Assembly: GCA_030267565.1 (NCBI GenBank)
Contig: BRXU01000002.1
Location: 6,887,501 to 6,951,500, forward strand
DNA from: Pleodorina starrii
Lineage: Eukaryota; Chlorophyta; Chlorophyceae; Chlamydomonadales; Volvocaceae
Reading direction: 5' to 3'
DNA: 64,000 bases
Below, piece by piece: positions 1-10,197 of this stretch (positions are counted from its first letter, which is position 1; each line of letters starts with the position of its first letter). The notes beneath the pieces were generated by a model. It was not told the DNA's origin. It worked only from the letters and a program-made list of their open reading frames with translations, and did not search any database. Position numbers and translations under genes: made by a program.

Positions 1-322
1 GCCATGCTGAAATGTGCCCTCATGAGACGCTGCAGCTCCCCAATGACGCAGCCCACCACCGTGGCCGACGGATGGTCATCAGGCTCCGCCCTGTGGTAGT
101 GGCCCCAGACCGCCCACAGCCAAGTGGCTCGAAGGGCTGCCCACAGCAGCTGCAGCCCAGGGCTGGTGGGGTAGGCCGGCCACCCTCCCGGCCAGTCTCC
201 CAGCAGCACAGCCGGCTGTCTGAAAGGCAAGTCCGCGGCCCCGGAGACTGTTGCCCACAGCTCTGCCAGCCAAACCCGAGCTGCGGTGTAAGCCCCGCAC
301 TCCAAGAAGACGGGGGTCAGGC
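1..322 (-). pseudogene. LINE ORF2 C-terminal fragment (outermost host copy)
   Basis: Reads on the minus strand as about residues 1402-1508 of the LINE ORF2 protein seen intact at 12628-17460, just past the CCHC finger. It is cut by the window edge on the left and on the right by a LINE that inserted with a poly(T) tract at 323. One base next to the junction differs from the usual sequence (agacgg in place of agacgt). The same base change and the same insertion point recur in opposite orientation at 46397, so the two loci share history. Confidence 0.85.
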
Positions 323-1785
323 TTTTTTTTTTTTTCTGCGAGGGACGTTACAAGGACTGGGAAAGCGAAGCCCAACGGGCAAGCCGAGCAAGACCGGCAA
401 GCCGCAACAGCCTGGCAAGAAGCCCAAAAAACCACCGCAAGGAGCCAAGGAGAGAGAAAAAGCCAAGCAACGCCTAAACTCGCAGACAGGACAGGGACAG
501 GGACGGGGGCAGCAAGGGGCCAGGAGCCACTGCTGCACGGGCGGCACACACGGCCACCCCTACCTCCAAGACACCGAGGAGGGAACTGAAACCAACACCA
601 GGGCCCAACACCAGGGCCAAACCCCAGGGCCCAACACCAGGGCCAACACCACGGCCCAACACCAGGGCCAACCCCACAGCCCAACACCAGGGCCCAACAC
701 CAGGGCCCAAAACCAGAGCCAACACCACGGCCCAACACCAGGGCCAAAACCACGGCCCAACACCCGGGCCAGCACCACGGACCAACAACAGGGCCCGTCA
801 CCGGAGACAAGCCCCAGGGATGGGCAAAGGCCCCAACAGCGACCACAGCGACAACACAACCACAACCTGCACAACCGCAACAGCCAAGGGGCGAACCCTA
901 CACCCTGGGCGACAGCAACAGGAACAACAAACAAAACCGGGCAACCGCCGCAGCGAACCAGGGCAAACGAGCCCCCCCCCACCGGGGAGCACCAGAGAAA
1001 ACAGAAAACCCACAGCACGCCCGAAGAGAACCCCGCACCACCGAAACCGCCTCCCAGAGCCACAAAAGCCGCAGGGACGGTGCCACACAAGCGCACCGGA
1101 GACAAACAACAACCGACCCCACCCTGGGGGCGTCCCCGCAAGACAGCAGGCCCGAAGACACACCTCCCTCCCAAGACACCCCGCACCGCAGGAACCTCAC
1201 TCCCACGTCCCCCCGGCTCCCAAGAACCCCCACGGGCGCAGCAGGGGCAACACTGCCTGGCTGGAAGCCAGGGCACAAGCGCGCCGGCGACAAGACACCC
1301 GCAGACCCCACCCTGGGGGCGACCCCCGAACCGCACCTGCCTCCCACGGCGGCCTGCACCACACCAACCCTGCACCGAAGCCCCCCCGCCCCTCCCCAGT
1401 CCCCCCCGAAACCCTCCCCAGACCCCCCGGCGCCACACGCACCCCACTCCCAAGAACCCCCCCCTCCAGGCCGCAGGGGCAGCACCGCCGGGTCAGAGAC
1501 CAAGGCACGAGAGCGCCAGCGACAAAACACCCACAGACCCCACACAGGGGGCGACCCCTCAAGACAGCAGCCTCCGAACCGCACCTGCCTCCCGCGGCAG
1601 CCTGCACCACACCAACCCTGCTCCTAAGCTCCCCCGACCCCCAAGACCCCCTCCGGCCCCACCCACAGCAAGCCCCGCACCGCACCCCCCTCCCTAGGCA
1701 ACCCGCACCGCACTCCCCCCACCCTCGAGGCCCCTCGCACCCTAAGGACCTCAGACACCGAGATCCCCCACTCCCAACACCCCGC
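323..1785 (-). mobile_element. LINE copy A: poly(A) tail and 3' UTR
   Basis: Thirteen T (323-335) are the poly(A) tail of a minus-strand LINE, followed by the family 3' terminus (tail-proximal sense sequence CCCTCGCAG). The 3' UTR runs 336-1785 (1450 bp), ending at the ORF2 stop. It holds a degenerate 14-16 bp minisatellite around 590-800 built on the motif CCCAACACCAGGG. The sense strand is strongly G-rich. Long open frames across this stretch on both strands are by-products of composition. The copy continues at 1786-2587, 8545-10152 and probably 24299-27236. Confidence 0.9.
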
Positions 1786-2587
1786 TCACGACGGCCCCGG
1801 CTGCCCTGTCAGCTGAGCTGCTGCCTGGCTGGGCTGGGCGCTGATGGCTGACCCGGATGGGGAGACCTGCTGTGCTGCCTGGGCGCCCCCGGCGGGTGCC
1901 TGTGGTGCTGGGACCGGGGCCACCCGGGACAGATGAACCTGCAGACGCGGGCTGCTGCCAGCCACCCGCTGCACGGAGCAGAGGACGCCTTCATGCGCCC
2001 AGGAGGCTTCGAAGGCATCCAGCCGGCCGGGCTTCAGCTGTGCTGTGATGTGGCCCCGGGGCAGCCCCGCCAGAGTGTCCTCGGAGAGCGCCGCCATGCT
2101 GAAATGTGCCCTCATGAGACGCTGCAGCTCCCCAATGACGCAGCCCACCACCGTGGCCGACGGATGGTCATCAGGCTCCGCCCTGTGGTAGTGGCCCCAG
2201 ACCGCCCACAGCCAAGTGGCTCGAAGGGCTGCCCACAGCAGCTGCAGCCCAGGGCTGGTGGGGTAGGCCGGCCACCCTCCCGGCCAGTCTCCCAGCAGCA
2301 CAGCCGGCTGTCTGAAAGGCAAGTCCGCGGCCCCGGAGACTGTTGCCCACAGCTCTGCCAGCCAAACCCGAGCTGCGGTGTAAGCCCCGCACTCCAAGAA
2401 GACGTGGGTCAGGCTGGCGACATGCAGGTTGCCGTCCACCGAGCAGCTAGGAGCAGAGCAGTGGGCACGCTGCGGCTGACCTTTGGAGGCCAGGTACACC
2501 CCGCACGGGAGCCGTCCATGGTGCAGCCGCCAGGCGAGCGCCTTGGCCCGGTTGCTTGCGGGGCAGTCCCACAGCCGCTGCCAGGCC
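1786..2587 (-). pseudogene. LINE A ORF2, C-terminal part
   Basis: Minus-strand coding for about residues 1344-1610 of ORF2, including the CCHC finger (pattern Cx4Cx12Hx4C) and the tail ending in GPS-stop. Reading stops at 2584-2587 (GGCC), where a plus-strand LINE of the same family has inserted. The frame resumes at 8545 after that insertion, with GGCC present on both sides as target duplication. The part shown here carries no stop, but the copy as a whole is broken. Confidence 0.9.
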
Positions 2588-2756
2588 GCTGCTGGGCCCG
2601 CTGCTGCTCGCCGCCGCCAACGCAGCCTTCACCCAGGGATCCGTGGAGACCGGGGCCGCAGCTGCCGACTCCCTGCCGCTCAGCTGGCGCGAAGGGGTCA
2701 TCACTCTCATCTACAAAGGCAAAGGCCTGCCCCGGCCCAGCCTGAGCAGCTACCGG

Positions 2757-2837
2757 CGGCTTGCCGGTCTTGCTCGGCTTGCCCGTTGGGCTTCGCTTTC
2801 CCAGTCCTTGTAACGTCCCTCGCAGAAAAAAAAAAAA
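2757..2837 (+). mobile_element. LINE 3'-end insertion, 81 bp
   Basis: The last 69 bases of the LINE 3' UTR plus 12 A, same strand as its host. CCGG stands on both sides (2753-2756, 2838-2841), and removing the insert with one copy restores the RT reading SSYRPITLL. Heavy 5' truncation of this kind is typical of target-primed reverse transcription. Confidence 0.92.
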
Positions 2838-4503
2838 CCGGCCCATCACCCTGCTCCAATGCGACTACAAGCTTGTCTGCAAGGCCGTCAGCAATCGCCT
2901 ACAGCCGGCACTGGACTACCTGATAGACCCGCTGCAGACTGCCTTCGTCAGCGGCCGGGACATCCGCGACAACACCCTTTACCACCTGGCCCTGGCGGAG
3001 TGGGTGCGGCACTCGCAGCAACCGGCAGCCCTCATCATACTCGACATCGAGAAGGCCTACGACCGGGTCCATCGCCCCTGGCTCTACCGGGTGGCCGAGG
3101 CCATGGGCTTCGGTCAGCACACACAGCGCTGGCTGCGCCTGCTCACGTCCGATGGCTCCTGCCGGGTGGTGGTCAATGGGCACCGGTCAGCACCTTTCCC
3201 GGTCCGCAATGGCCTTCAGCAAGGCAGCACCCTGTCGCCCGTCCTGTGGGTCATGCAGCTGGAACCCCTCACCTCGTACCTGCACCACCTGCGCAGCACC
3301 AACGCTCTCCGCACCCCCACCCTCCCCAACAACGTGCCAGCCCCCCCTGTCACCCACCACGCGGACGATACGGTGCTCACAGTCAGCAATGTCGACAGGG
3401 ATGGGGAGGTCGCTACCGCGGCAGTCCAGCTGTTCTGCAGGGCCAGCAACGCACGGGTCAATGCCAGGGATGGTGCTGGGTACCCACGAGCCGGTGGTGG
3501 GGCCCAACGCCGCAACTGGTGCGAGTTTCCCGACTCCCGGTGAGGAACCCCCACGCCACCTGGGAATCCCTCTCACTCTGGACCCGGCGGAGGCCGCGCG
3601 GCTCTGCTACACCAGCAGAATTCAGCGGGTTCAGCGTCTCGGCCATGTGTGGCGGCGACACGGCCTCAGCCTCGTGGGCAGGGTGCATGTGGCCAAACAG
3701 GTGCTGGGAAACACCCTGGCATACCACCTCTCCATCATCCGCCCCACCCCACCCCAGCTGGCGGCACTCCGCAAGCATATCGGCTTTGTGGCCTGGTCGC
3801 TCCTGGAGGAAGACGCGTCCCTGGTGTGCCACGGACGGGCCCTGCTGAAGCCTGGCCCGGAGATCGCCTGCCAGGATCACGACTGTGGCGGTGTCGGCCA
3901 TCTCGACCTCGACGCATTCATGGTCGCCCTGCATGCGAAGCCCCTCGCCCAGCTCGCTCAGCCCGGCCAGCAGCCATGGAAGCAGATCATGCGGGGTCTG
4001 CTCGACGAGTACAGGCCGGATGGGACCACTGGGTGGGGCTGGGTGTATGGCACGGCGGAACCGCCCCCCAGCCTGCCTACGTTCATTTCCAGCCTGGTGC
4101 AGTCCTACCGCTCCTCGCTCCCGACCCGGCTGGCCTACCCAGAGACCACGGACGCGCGTGCCATCCTGCATGAGCCCCTGTTCTTCAATGCAGCCCTGCG
4201 TGACCCCGCCACCGACCAGCCCTTCACCCCGCCGGCTGGGACCGCCCACCTGGGACCCCGCACCCTGGCCGAGCTCCGTGCAGCGTCGCCCATGACCCAG
4301 CACGAACCCCTCATGCAGGCGGTCCTTGGGGCCATCCCAACCGACTGGCGGAGACTGCTGCCAGCCGACCCCCTGGACCCCGAACTGCCACCGGCGCCCG
4401 ACTGGCTCCTGTCGCCCGATGGCAGCCGGGTAAGCAGCCCTACGGGAGTCTTGTGGGCCGTCCTGCCCAACGGCCGCTTGGTGCCCCCAGACAGCGAGCA
4501 GGC

Positions 4504-4872
4504 CCATCAAGCAGGCCCAGCGAGCAGGCCCATCAAGGGCATTTGGAACTTACCTGCGCCCCACAGAAGTAGGCAATGGTTCATCGTCCGGCAACAGGGA
4601 AACCTTGCAATTCCCCCCGGGATCCCGGGATCGAAACCGGTCAGTGACCATTACCTGGGGTGTGATGAGAAAGGAGGGTGCCCACCCCTGTCCCGTCCGG
4701 AGGTTTACAAGACTCATCATACAGTCATCAGCACCATCCAGCTGGCCCTTGGAGTCGCCCAGAAGCCTGGCACGCTAGCTACTCAGCAGAAGTGGCAGCA
4801 TCAGTGGAGCCGCCAGACAACATGTGTGTCCCATGTCCCGAGTCGGGGTTCCTCCGGAATTAAAAAAAAAAA
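4504..4872 (+). mobile_element. SINE (poly(A)-tailed, tRNA-related family), copy 1
   Basis: Inserted in LINE B ORF2 with AGGCC flanking both ends. The body runs from catttggaac to tccggaatt plus 11 A (4862-4872). The usual head with a B-box-like ggttcaagtcc is missing here; instead the first 35 bases are a local duplication of agcgagcaggcccatcaag, partly copied from the target. The body has no open frame of interest. The same family appears at 21315, 22982, 26207, 43887, 48138, 49184 and 50411. Confidence 0.85.
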
Positions 4873-6076
4873 GGCCGGAGCAGCAGGGGACGCCGACTGG
4901 CCTGCAGCCTGCGTGCTGCCGGGCCGCAAGCCGCGCCGACACTGGACCTTGGAGGACCATCAGCGATACAGTGAGGCGCCCCCGGCCCAACGCGCCTCCT
5001 CATGGCCAGTGGAATACCAGCTGCTGGGGCTTTGGGACTCGGTCCAGTGCTACCCCCTCAGCCACGGCCACGGCACGCTGCCCCTCATCCACTACACAGT
5101 GAGTGAGGTGCGCCACCGCCTCACCGCCCGCGGTCACAGCTGGGGCCGGGACCAGGACACGGAGCCCCTCATGCCCGCGGCGTGGCCCGAGCAGCCGCAC
5201 AGCCAGCTACAGCAACAGGAGGCCCGCTGGCACCAACACTGGCTGGCTCAGCAAGCACCCAGCCGCAGCCGGTGGTTTGCCATGAACCCCACGCCCAGCC
5301 CCGGCTGGATGCGGCCCCGCTCCTCCCCCCCATCACTGCCCTCGGCCGCTGCAAGCCCGGTCAGCCAGCCTAGCAGCCGCCATGCGGCACCGCACCAGCA
5401 GGACCCCGGTGCTGCCGCCGGACCGTCGGCACCCGCCGGGCCGGCCCCGGAGGCAGACCCGGCAGCTGATGGCCCGGCTGGCATGTCTCCCCTCGACCGC
5501 CGGCGGGCCTGGCAGCGGCTGTGGGACTGCCCCGCAAGCAACCGGGCCAAGGCGCTCGCCTGGCGGCTGCACCATGGACGGCTCCCGTGCGGGGTGTACC
5601 TGGCCTCCAAAGGTCAGCCGCAGCGTGCCCACTGCTCTGCTCCTAGCTGCTCGGTGGACGGCAACCTGCATGTCGCCAGCCTGACCCACGTCTTCTTGGA
5701 ATGCGGGGCTTACACCGCAGCTCGGGTTTGGCTGGCAGAGCTGTGGGCAACAGTCTCCGGGGCCGTGGACTTGCCCATCACCCAGCCGGCTGTGCTACTG
5801 GGGGACTGGCCGGGAGGGTGGCTGGCCTACCCCACCAGCCCTGGGCTGCAGCTGCTGTGGGCAGCCCTTCGAGCCACTTGGCTGTGGGCGGTCTGGGGCC
5901 ACTACCACAGGGCGGAGCCTGATGACCATCCGTCGGCCACGGTGGTGGGCTGCGTCATTGGGGAGCTGCAGCGTCTCATGAGGGCACATTTCAGCATGGC
6001 GGCGCTCTCCGAGGACACTCTGGCGGGGCTGCCCCGGGGCCACATCACAGCACAGCTGAAGCCCGGCCGGCTGGAT

Positions 6077-6085
6077 TTTTTTTTT
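6077..6085 (-). mobile_element. Poly(T)-only insertion with 6-bp target duplication
   Basis: Nine T are inserted in ORF2 and bounded by ctggat at 6071-6076 and 6086-6091. Other copies have a single ctggat here. The insertion adds 15 bases and keeps the frame (it reads FFFLD). It looks like a retrotransposition product in which only the poly(A) tail was copied. Confidence 0.8.
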
Positions 6086-6322
6086 CTGGATGCCTTCGAA
6101 GCCTCCTGGGCGCATGAAGGCGTCCTCTGCTCCGTGCAGCGGGTGGCTGGCAGCAGCCCGCGTCTGCAGGTTCATCTGTCCCGGGTGGCCCCGGTCCCAG
6201 CACCACAGGCACCCGCCGGGGGCGCCCAGGCAGCACAGCAGGTCTCCCCATCCGGGTCAGCCATCAGCGCCCAGCCCAGCCAGGCAGCAGCTCAGCTGAC
6301 AGGGCAGCCGGGGCCGTCGTGA

Positions 6323-8530
6323 GCGGGGTGTTGGGAGTGGGGGATCTCGGTGTCTGAGGTCCTTAGGGTGCGAGGGGCCTCGAGGGTGGGGGGAGTGCGG
6401 TGCGGGTTGCCTAGGGAGGGGGGTGCGGTGCGGGGCTTGCTGTGGGTGGGGCCGGAGGGGGTCTTGGGGGTCGGGGGAGCTTAGGAGCAGGGTTGGTGTG
6501 GTGCAGGCTGCCGCGGGAGGCAGGTGCGGTTCGGAGGCTGCTGTCTTGAGGGGTCGCCCCCTGTGTGGGGTCTGTGGGTGTTTTGTCGCTGGCGCTCTCG
6601 TGCCTTGGTCTCTGACCCGGCGGTGCTGCCCCTGCGGCCTGGAGGGGGGGGTTCTTGGGAGTGGGGTGCGTGTGGCGCCGGGGGGTCTGGGGAGGGTTTC
6701 GGGGGGGACTGGGGAGGGGCGGGGGGGCTTCGGTGCAGGGTTGGTGTGGTGCAGGCCGCCGTGGGAGGCAGGTGCGGTTCGGGGGTCGCCCCCAGGGTGG
6801 GGTCTGCGGGTGTCTTGTCGCCGGCGCGCTTGTGCCCTGGCTTCCAGCCAGGCAGTGTTGCCCCTGCTGCGCCCGTGGGGGTTCTTGGGAGCCGGGGGGA
6901 CGTGGGAGTGAGGTTCCTGCGGTGCAGGGTGTCTTGGGAGGGAGGTGTGTCTTCGGGCCTGCTGTCTTTTTTTTTTTTTGGACGCATGCGTGCCGTCCGC
7001 TGCACATGACAGCTGTCGTGCACCGTTGGTGGCTGGGAATTATCTGGTCAAACTGACTGACAGTTGGAGCGCAGACGAACGCTCTCGGTTGGGCTCGAAC
7101 CGGGGACCAGGGCCATGCCCGGGCTCCAGAACCAATCACTGCTCGTCCAGTGCGAGCTCTACCTAGGCACAAGCGTTTCCAGCGGGAAGCGCTTCGCCTG
7201 GTCATACTGCATACGTACATGCTGAAGTATAGTGATGCTTCAATGGGAATGATGTAACATCAGTTCAGTATTCTCCATTGGGCATCCGCCCAGGCCAGCC
7301 GACATGTTCCGACTCTAGTGACGCGCCAGCCAGGCCTGATCACCCTGGCTGGCTAACATCATCAAGAACCAGACACGACTGACTAGTTTGAGCGGCTTCG
7401 GTGCGACCTGCACCGGGTCTTAGGTAGCAATGCGTAGGAAGAAGGAGCGCGGTCTCGCCTCGAAGGCCGGGCCGCGGGGCCAGCAATAGATACAGTTTGC
7501 CCGAGCTGTAGTCTAGCTGCTGCTGCGCCGCCCCGCACGAACTCTCACCAGGCGAAGCCATTTATTGATGTGTATTCCGGAAAAGGCGCACTCGAGTGTG
7601 GGGATTGTCTGATCCGCCAGTATATGTAGTCGTAGACAGCTGCTGCTACCGAGCTCTGGAGCGTCTGGGTGTAGAGAGTGCCGTAGACCCGCCATATCGC
7701 GTTGACGGCGTCGTTATTTATGTCTTGCGGGGACGCCCCCAGGGTGGGGTCGGTTGTTGTTTGTCTCCGGTGCGCTTGTGTGGCACCGTCCCTGCGGCTT
7801 TTGTGGCTCTGGGAGGCGGTTTCGGTGGTGCGGGGTTCTCTTCGGGCGTGCTGTGGGTTTTCTGTTTTCTCTGGTGCTCCCCGGTGGGGGGGGGCTCGTT
7901 TGCCCTGGTTCGCTGCGGCGGTTGCCCGGTTTTGTTTGTTGTTCCTGTTGCTGTCGCCCAGGGTGTAGGGTTCGCCCCTTGGCTGTTGCGGTTGTGCAGG
8001 TTGTGGTTGTGTTGTCGCTGTGGTCGCTGTTGGGGCCTTTGCCCATCCCTGGGGCTTGTCTCCGGTGACGGGCCCTGTTGTTGGTCCGTGGTGCTGGCCC
8101 GGGTGTTGGGCCGTGGTTTTGGCCCTGGTGTTGGGCCGTGGTGTTGGCTCTGGTTTTGGGCCCTGGTGTTGGGCCCTGGTGTTGGGCTGTGGGGTTGGCC
8201 CTGGTGTTGGGCCGTGGTGTTGGCCCTGGTGTTGGGCCCTGGGGTTTGGCCCTGGTGTTGGGCCCTGGTGTTGGTTTCAGTTCCCTCCTCGGTGTCTTGG
8301 AGGTAGGGGTGGCCGTGTGTGCCGCCCGTGCAGCAGTGGCTCCTGGCCCCTTGCTGCCCCCGTCCCTGTCCCTGTCCTGTCTGCGAGTTTAGGCGTTGCT
8401 TGGCTTTTTCTCTCTCCTTGGCTCCTTGCGGTGGTTTTTTGGGCTTCTTGCCAGGCTGTTGCGGCTTGCCGGTCTTGCTCGGCTTGCCCGTTGGGCTTCG
8501 CTTTCCCAGTCCTTGTAACGTCCCTCGCAG
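6323..8530 (+). other. LINE B 3' UTR, split by the 752-bp retroposon
   Basis: Follows the ORF2 stop and ends in the family 3' terminus before the poly(A). The first 640 bases contain many runs of four to eight G on the sense strand. The later part holds the GTGTTGGGCCC minisatellite (about 8090-8275). The only interruption is the element at 6969-7720. No protein is supported; the open frames here are compositional. Confidence 0.88.
6969..7720 (-). mobile_element. 752-bp retroposon X with poly(A) and TSD
   Basis: Inserted in the LINE 3' UTR with TGTCTT on both sides (6963-6968, 7721-7726) and a T tract at its left edge, so it is a polyadenylated copy in minus orientation. Its sequence matches one arm plus an internal unit of the palindromic element at 61095-62826, with about the divergence of an old relative. 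On the minus strand, near its 3' part (about 7085-7175), there is a tRNA-like block with a good B box (ggttcgagccc) and an A-box-like tagagctcgcactgg. It may be a pol III-derived SINE or a retroposed transcript of the palindromic family. Confidence 0.72.
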
Positions 8531-8544
8531 AAAAAAAAAAAAAA

Positions 8545-10152
8545 GGCCCGCCGGCGGTCGAGGGGAGACATGCCAGCCGGGCCATCAGCTGCCGGGTCTG
8601 CCTCCGGGGCCGGCCCGGCGGGCGCCGACGGTCCGGCGGCAGCACCGGGGTCCTGCTGGTGCGGTGCCGCATGGCGGCTGCTAGGCTGGCTGACCGGGCT
8701 TGCAGCGGCCGAGGGCAGTGATGGGGGGGAGGAGCGGGGCCGCATCCAGCCGGGGCTGGGCGTGGGGTTCATGGCAAACCACCGGCTGCGGCTGGGCGCT
8801 TGCTGAGCCAGCCAGTGTTGGTGCCAGCGGGCCTCCTGTTGCTGTAGCTGGCTGTGCGGCTGCTCGGGCCACGCCGCGGGCATGAGGGGCTCCGTGTCCT
8901 GGTCCCGGCCCCAGCTGTGACCGCGGGCGGTGAGGCGGTGGCGCACCTCACTCACTGTGTAGTGGATGAGGGGCAGCGTGCCGTGGCCGTGGCTGAGGGG
9001 GTAGCACTGGACCGAGTCCCAAAGCCCCAGCAGCTGGTATTCCACTGGCCATGAGGAGGCGCGTTGGGCCGGGGGCGCCTCGCTGTATCGCTGATGGTCC
9101 TCCAAGGTCCAGTGTCGGCGCGGCTTGCGGCCCGGCAGCACGCAGGCTGCAGGCCAGTCGGCGTTTTTTTTTTTTTTTCTGCGAGGGACGTTACAAGGAC
9201 TGGGAAAGCGAAGCCCAACGGGCAAGCCGAGCAAGACCGGCAAGCCGCAACAGCCTGGCAAGAAGCCCAAAAAACCACCGCAAGGAGCCAAGGAGAGAGA
9301 AAAAGCCAAGCAACGCCTAAACTCGCAGACAGGACAGGGACAGGGACGGGGGCAGCAAGGGGCCAGGAGCCACTGCTGCACGTCCCCTGCTGCTCCGGCC
9401 TGCTCGCTGTCTGGGGGCACCAAGCGGCCGTTGGGCAGGACGGCCCACAAGACTCCCGTAGGGCTGCTTACCCGGCTGCCATCGGGCGACAGGAGCCAGT
9501 CGGGCGCCGGCGGCAGTTCGGGGTCCAGGGGGTCGGCTGGCAGCAGTCTCCGCCAGTCGGCTGGGATGGCCCCAAGGACCGCCTGCATGAGGGGTTCGTG
9601 CTGGGTCATGGGCGACGCTGCACGGAGCTCGGCCAGGGTGCGGGGTCCCAGGTGGGCGGTCCCAGCCGGCGGGGTGAAGGGCTGGTCGGTGGCGGGGTCA
9701 CGCAGGGCTGCATTGAAGAACAGGGGCTCATGCAGGATGGCACGCACGTCCGTGGTCTCTGGGTAGGCCAGCCGGGTCGGGAGCGAGGAGCGGTAGGACT
9801 GCACCAGGCTGGCAATGAACGTAGGCAGGCTGGGGGGCGGTTCCGCCGTGCCATACACCCAGCCCCACCCAGTGGTCCCATCCGGCCTGTACTCGTCGAG
9901 CAGACCCCGCATGATCTGCTTCCATGGCTGCTGGCCGGGCTGAGCGAGCTGGGCGAGGGGCTTCGCATGCAGGGCGACCATGAATGCGTCGAGGTCGAGA
10001 TGGCCGACACCGCCACAGTCGTGATCCTGGCAGGCGATCTCCGGGCCAGGCTTCAGCAGGGCCCGTCCGTGGCACACCAGGGACGCGTCTTCCTCCAGGA
10101 GCGACCAGGCCACAAAGCCGTCGATATGCTTGCGGAGTGCCGCCAGCTGGGG
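8545..10152 (-). pseudogene. LINE A ORF2, middle part
   Basis: Continuation of copy A after LINE B, covering about ORF2 residues 883-1344, between the RT domain and the CCHC finger. It is interrupted at 9164 by a 5'-truncated LINE. The reading ends abruptly at 10152, where telomeric repeat begins. About 610 bp of ORF2 that would follow are missing; the LINE resumes at 24299. Confidence 0.85.
9164..9382 (-). mobile_element. LINE 3'-end insertion, about 219 bp
   Basis: Fifteen T (9164-9178) followed by the first 204 bases of the reversed LINE 3' terminus, inserted in ORF2 between ggcg and tcccc. Any target duplication is no more than two or three bases (cg). It is the same orientation as the host copy and 5'-truncated. 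Confidence 0.9.
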
Positions 10153-10181
10153 TTTTAGGGTTTTAGGGTTTTAGGGTTTTA
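10153..10181 (+). repeat. Interstitial telomeric repeat, left block (TTTTAGGG)3
   Basis: Three perfect TTTTAGGG units plus TTTTA, joined directly to LINE sequence on the left (agctggg) and to a DIRS element on the right. TTTTAGGG is the telomere repeat of Chlamydomonas-type green algae. The G-rich strand points right, as it does in the matching block at 24139. Confidence 0.9.
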
Positions 10182-10197
10182 CGCCGCCAGTGTAGCA

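Larger units (their letters stand above)
2588..6322 (+). pseudogene. LINE B ORF2: reverse transcriptase and CCHC region, broken
   Basis: Covers RT motifs in order: the RPITLLQCDYK block, FVSGRDIRDN, DIEKAYDRVH, NGLQQGSTLSPVLW and the catalytic HADD box (the L1-type active site, with H in the place of the usual Y or F), then the CCHC finger and the terminal GPS. Compared with the intact copy it has an 11-base deletion near 3465, which shifts the frame, and a 3-base in-frame deletion near 3781. It also carries an 81-bp LINE insertion at 2757 and a SINE at 4504. It cannot encode a working protein. Confidence 0.92.
2588..8544 (+). mobile_element. LINE copy B, 5'-truncated, inserted into copy A
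   Basis: Plus-strand LINE starting inside the RT domain of ORF2 (near residue 519), running through the ORF2 stop at 6322 and the 3' UTR to a 14-base poly(A) at 8531-8544. The flanks rejoin as one continuous minus-strand ORF2 (copy A), with GGCC on both sides. It has itself received a 3'-end LINE piece (2757-2837), a SINE (4504-4872), a poly(T)-only insertion (6077-6085) and a 752-bp retroposon (6969-7720). Confidence 0.88.

Noticed and set aside
12..1697. Long open frames across LINE 3' UTRs on both strands (for example 12-1697 plus, 560-1453 minus, and counterparts in other copies)
   Set aside because: They span tail, UTR and neighbouring fragments, are rich in P, T, R or in W, G, V from the minisatellite, differ by frame between copies, and lack any domain. 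High GC makes stops rare.
7085..7175. A true tRNA gene on the minus strand inside the 752-bp retroposon
   Set aside because: A and B boxes are present, but I cannot build a seven-base acceptor stem or a five-base anticodon stem. It is better read as a tRNA-derived promoter relic.
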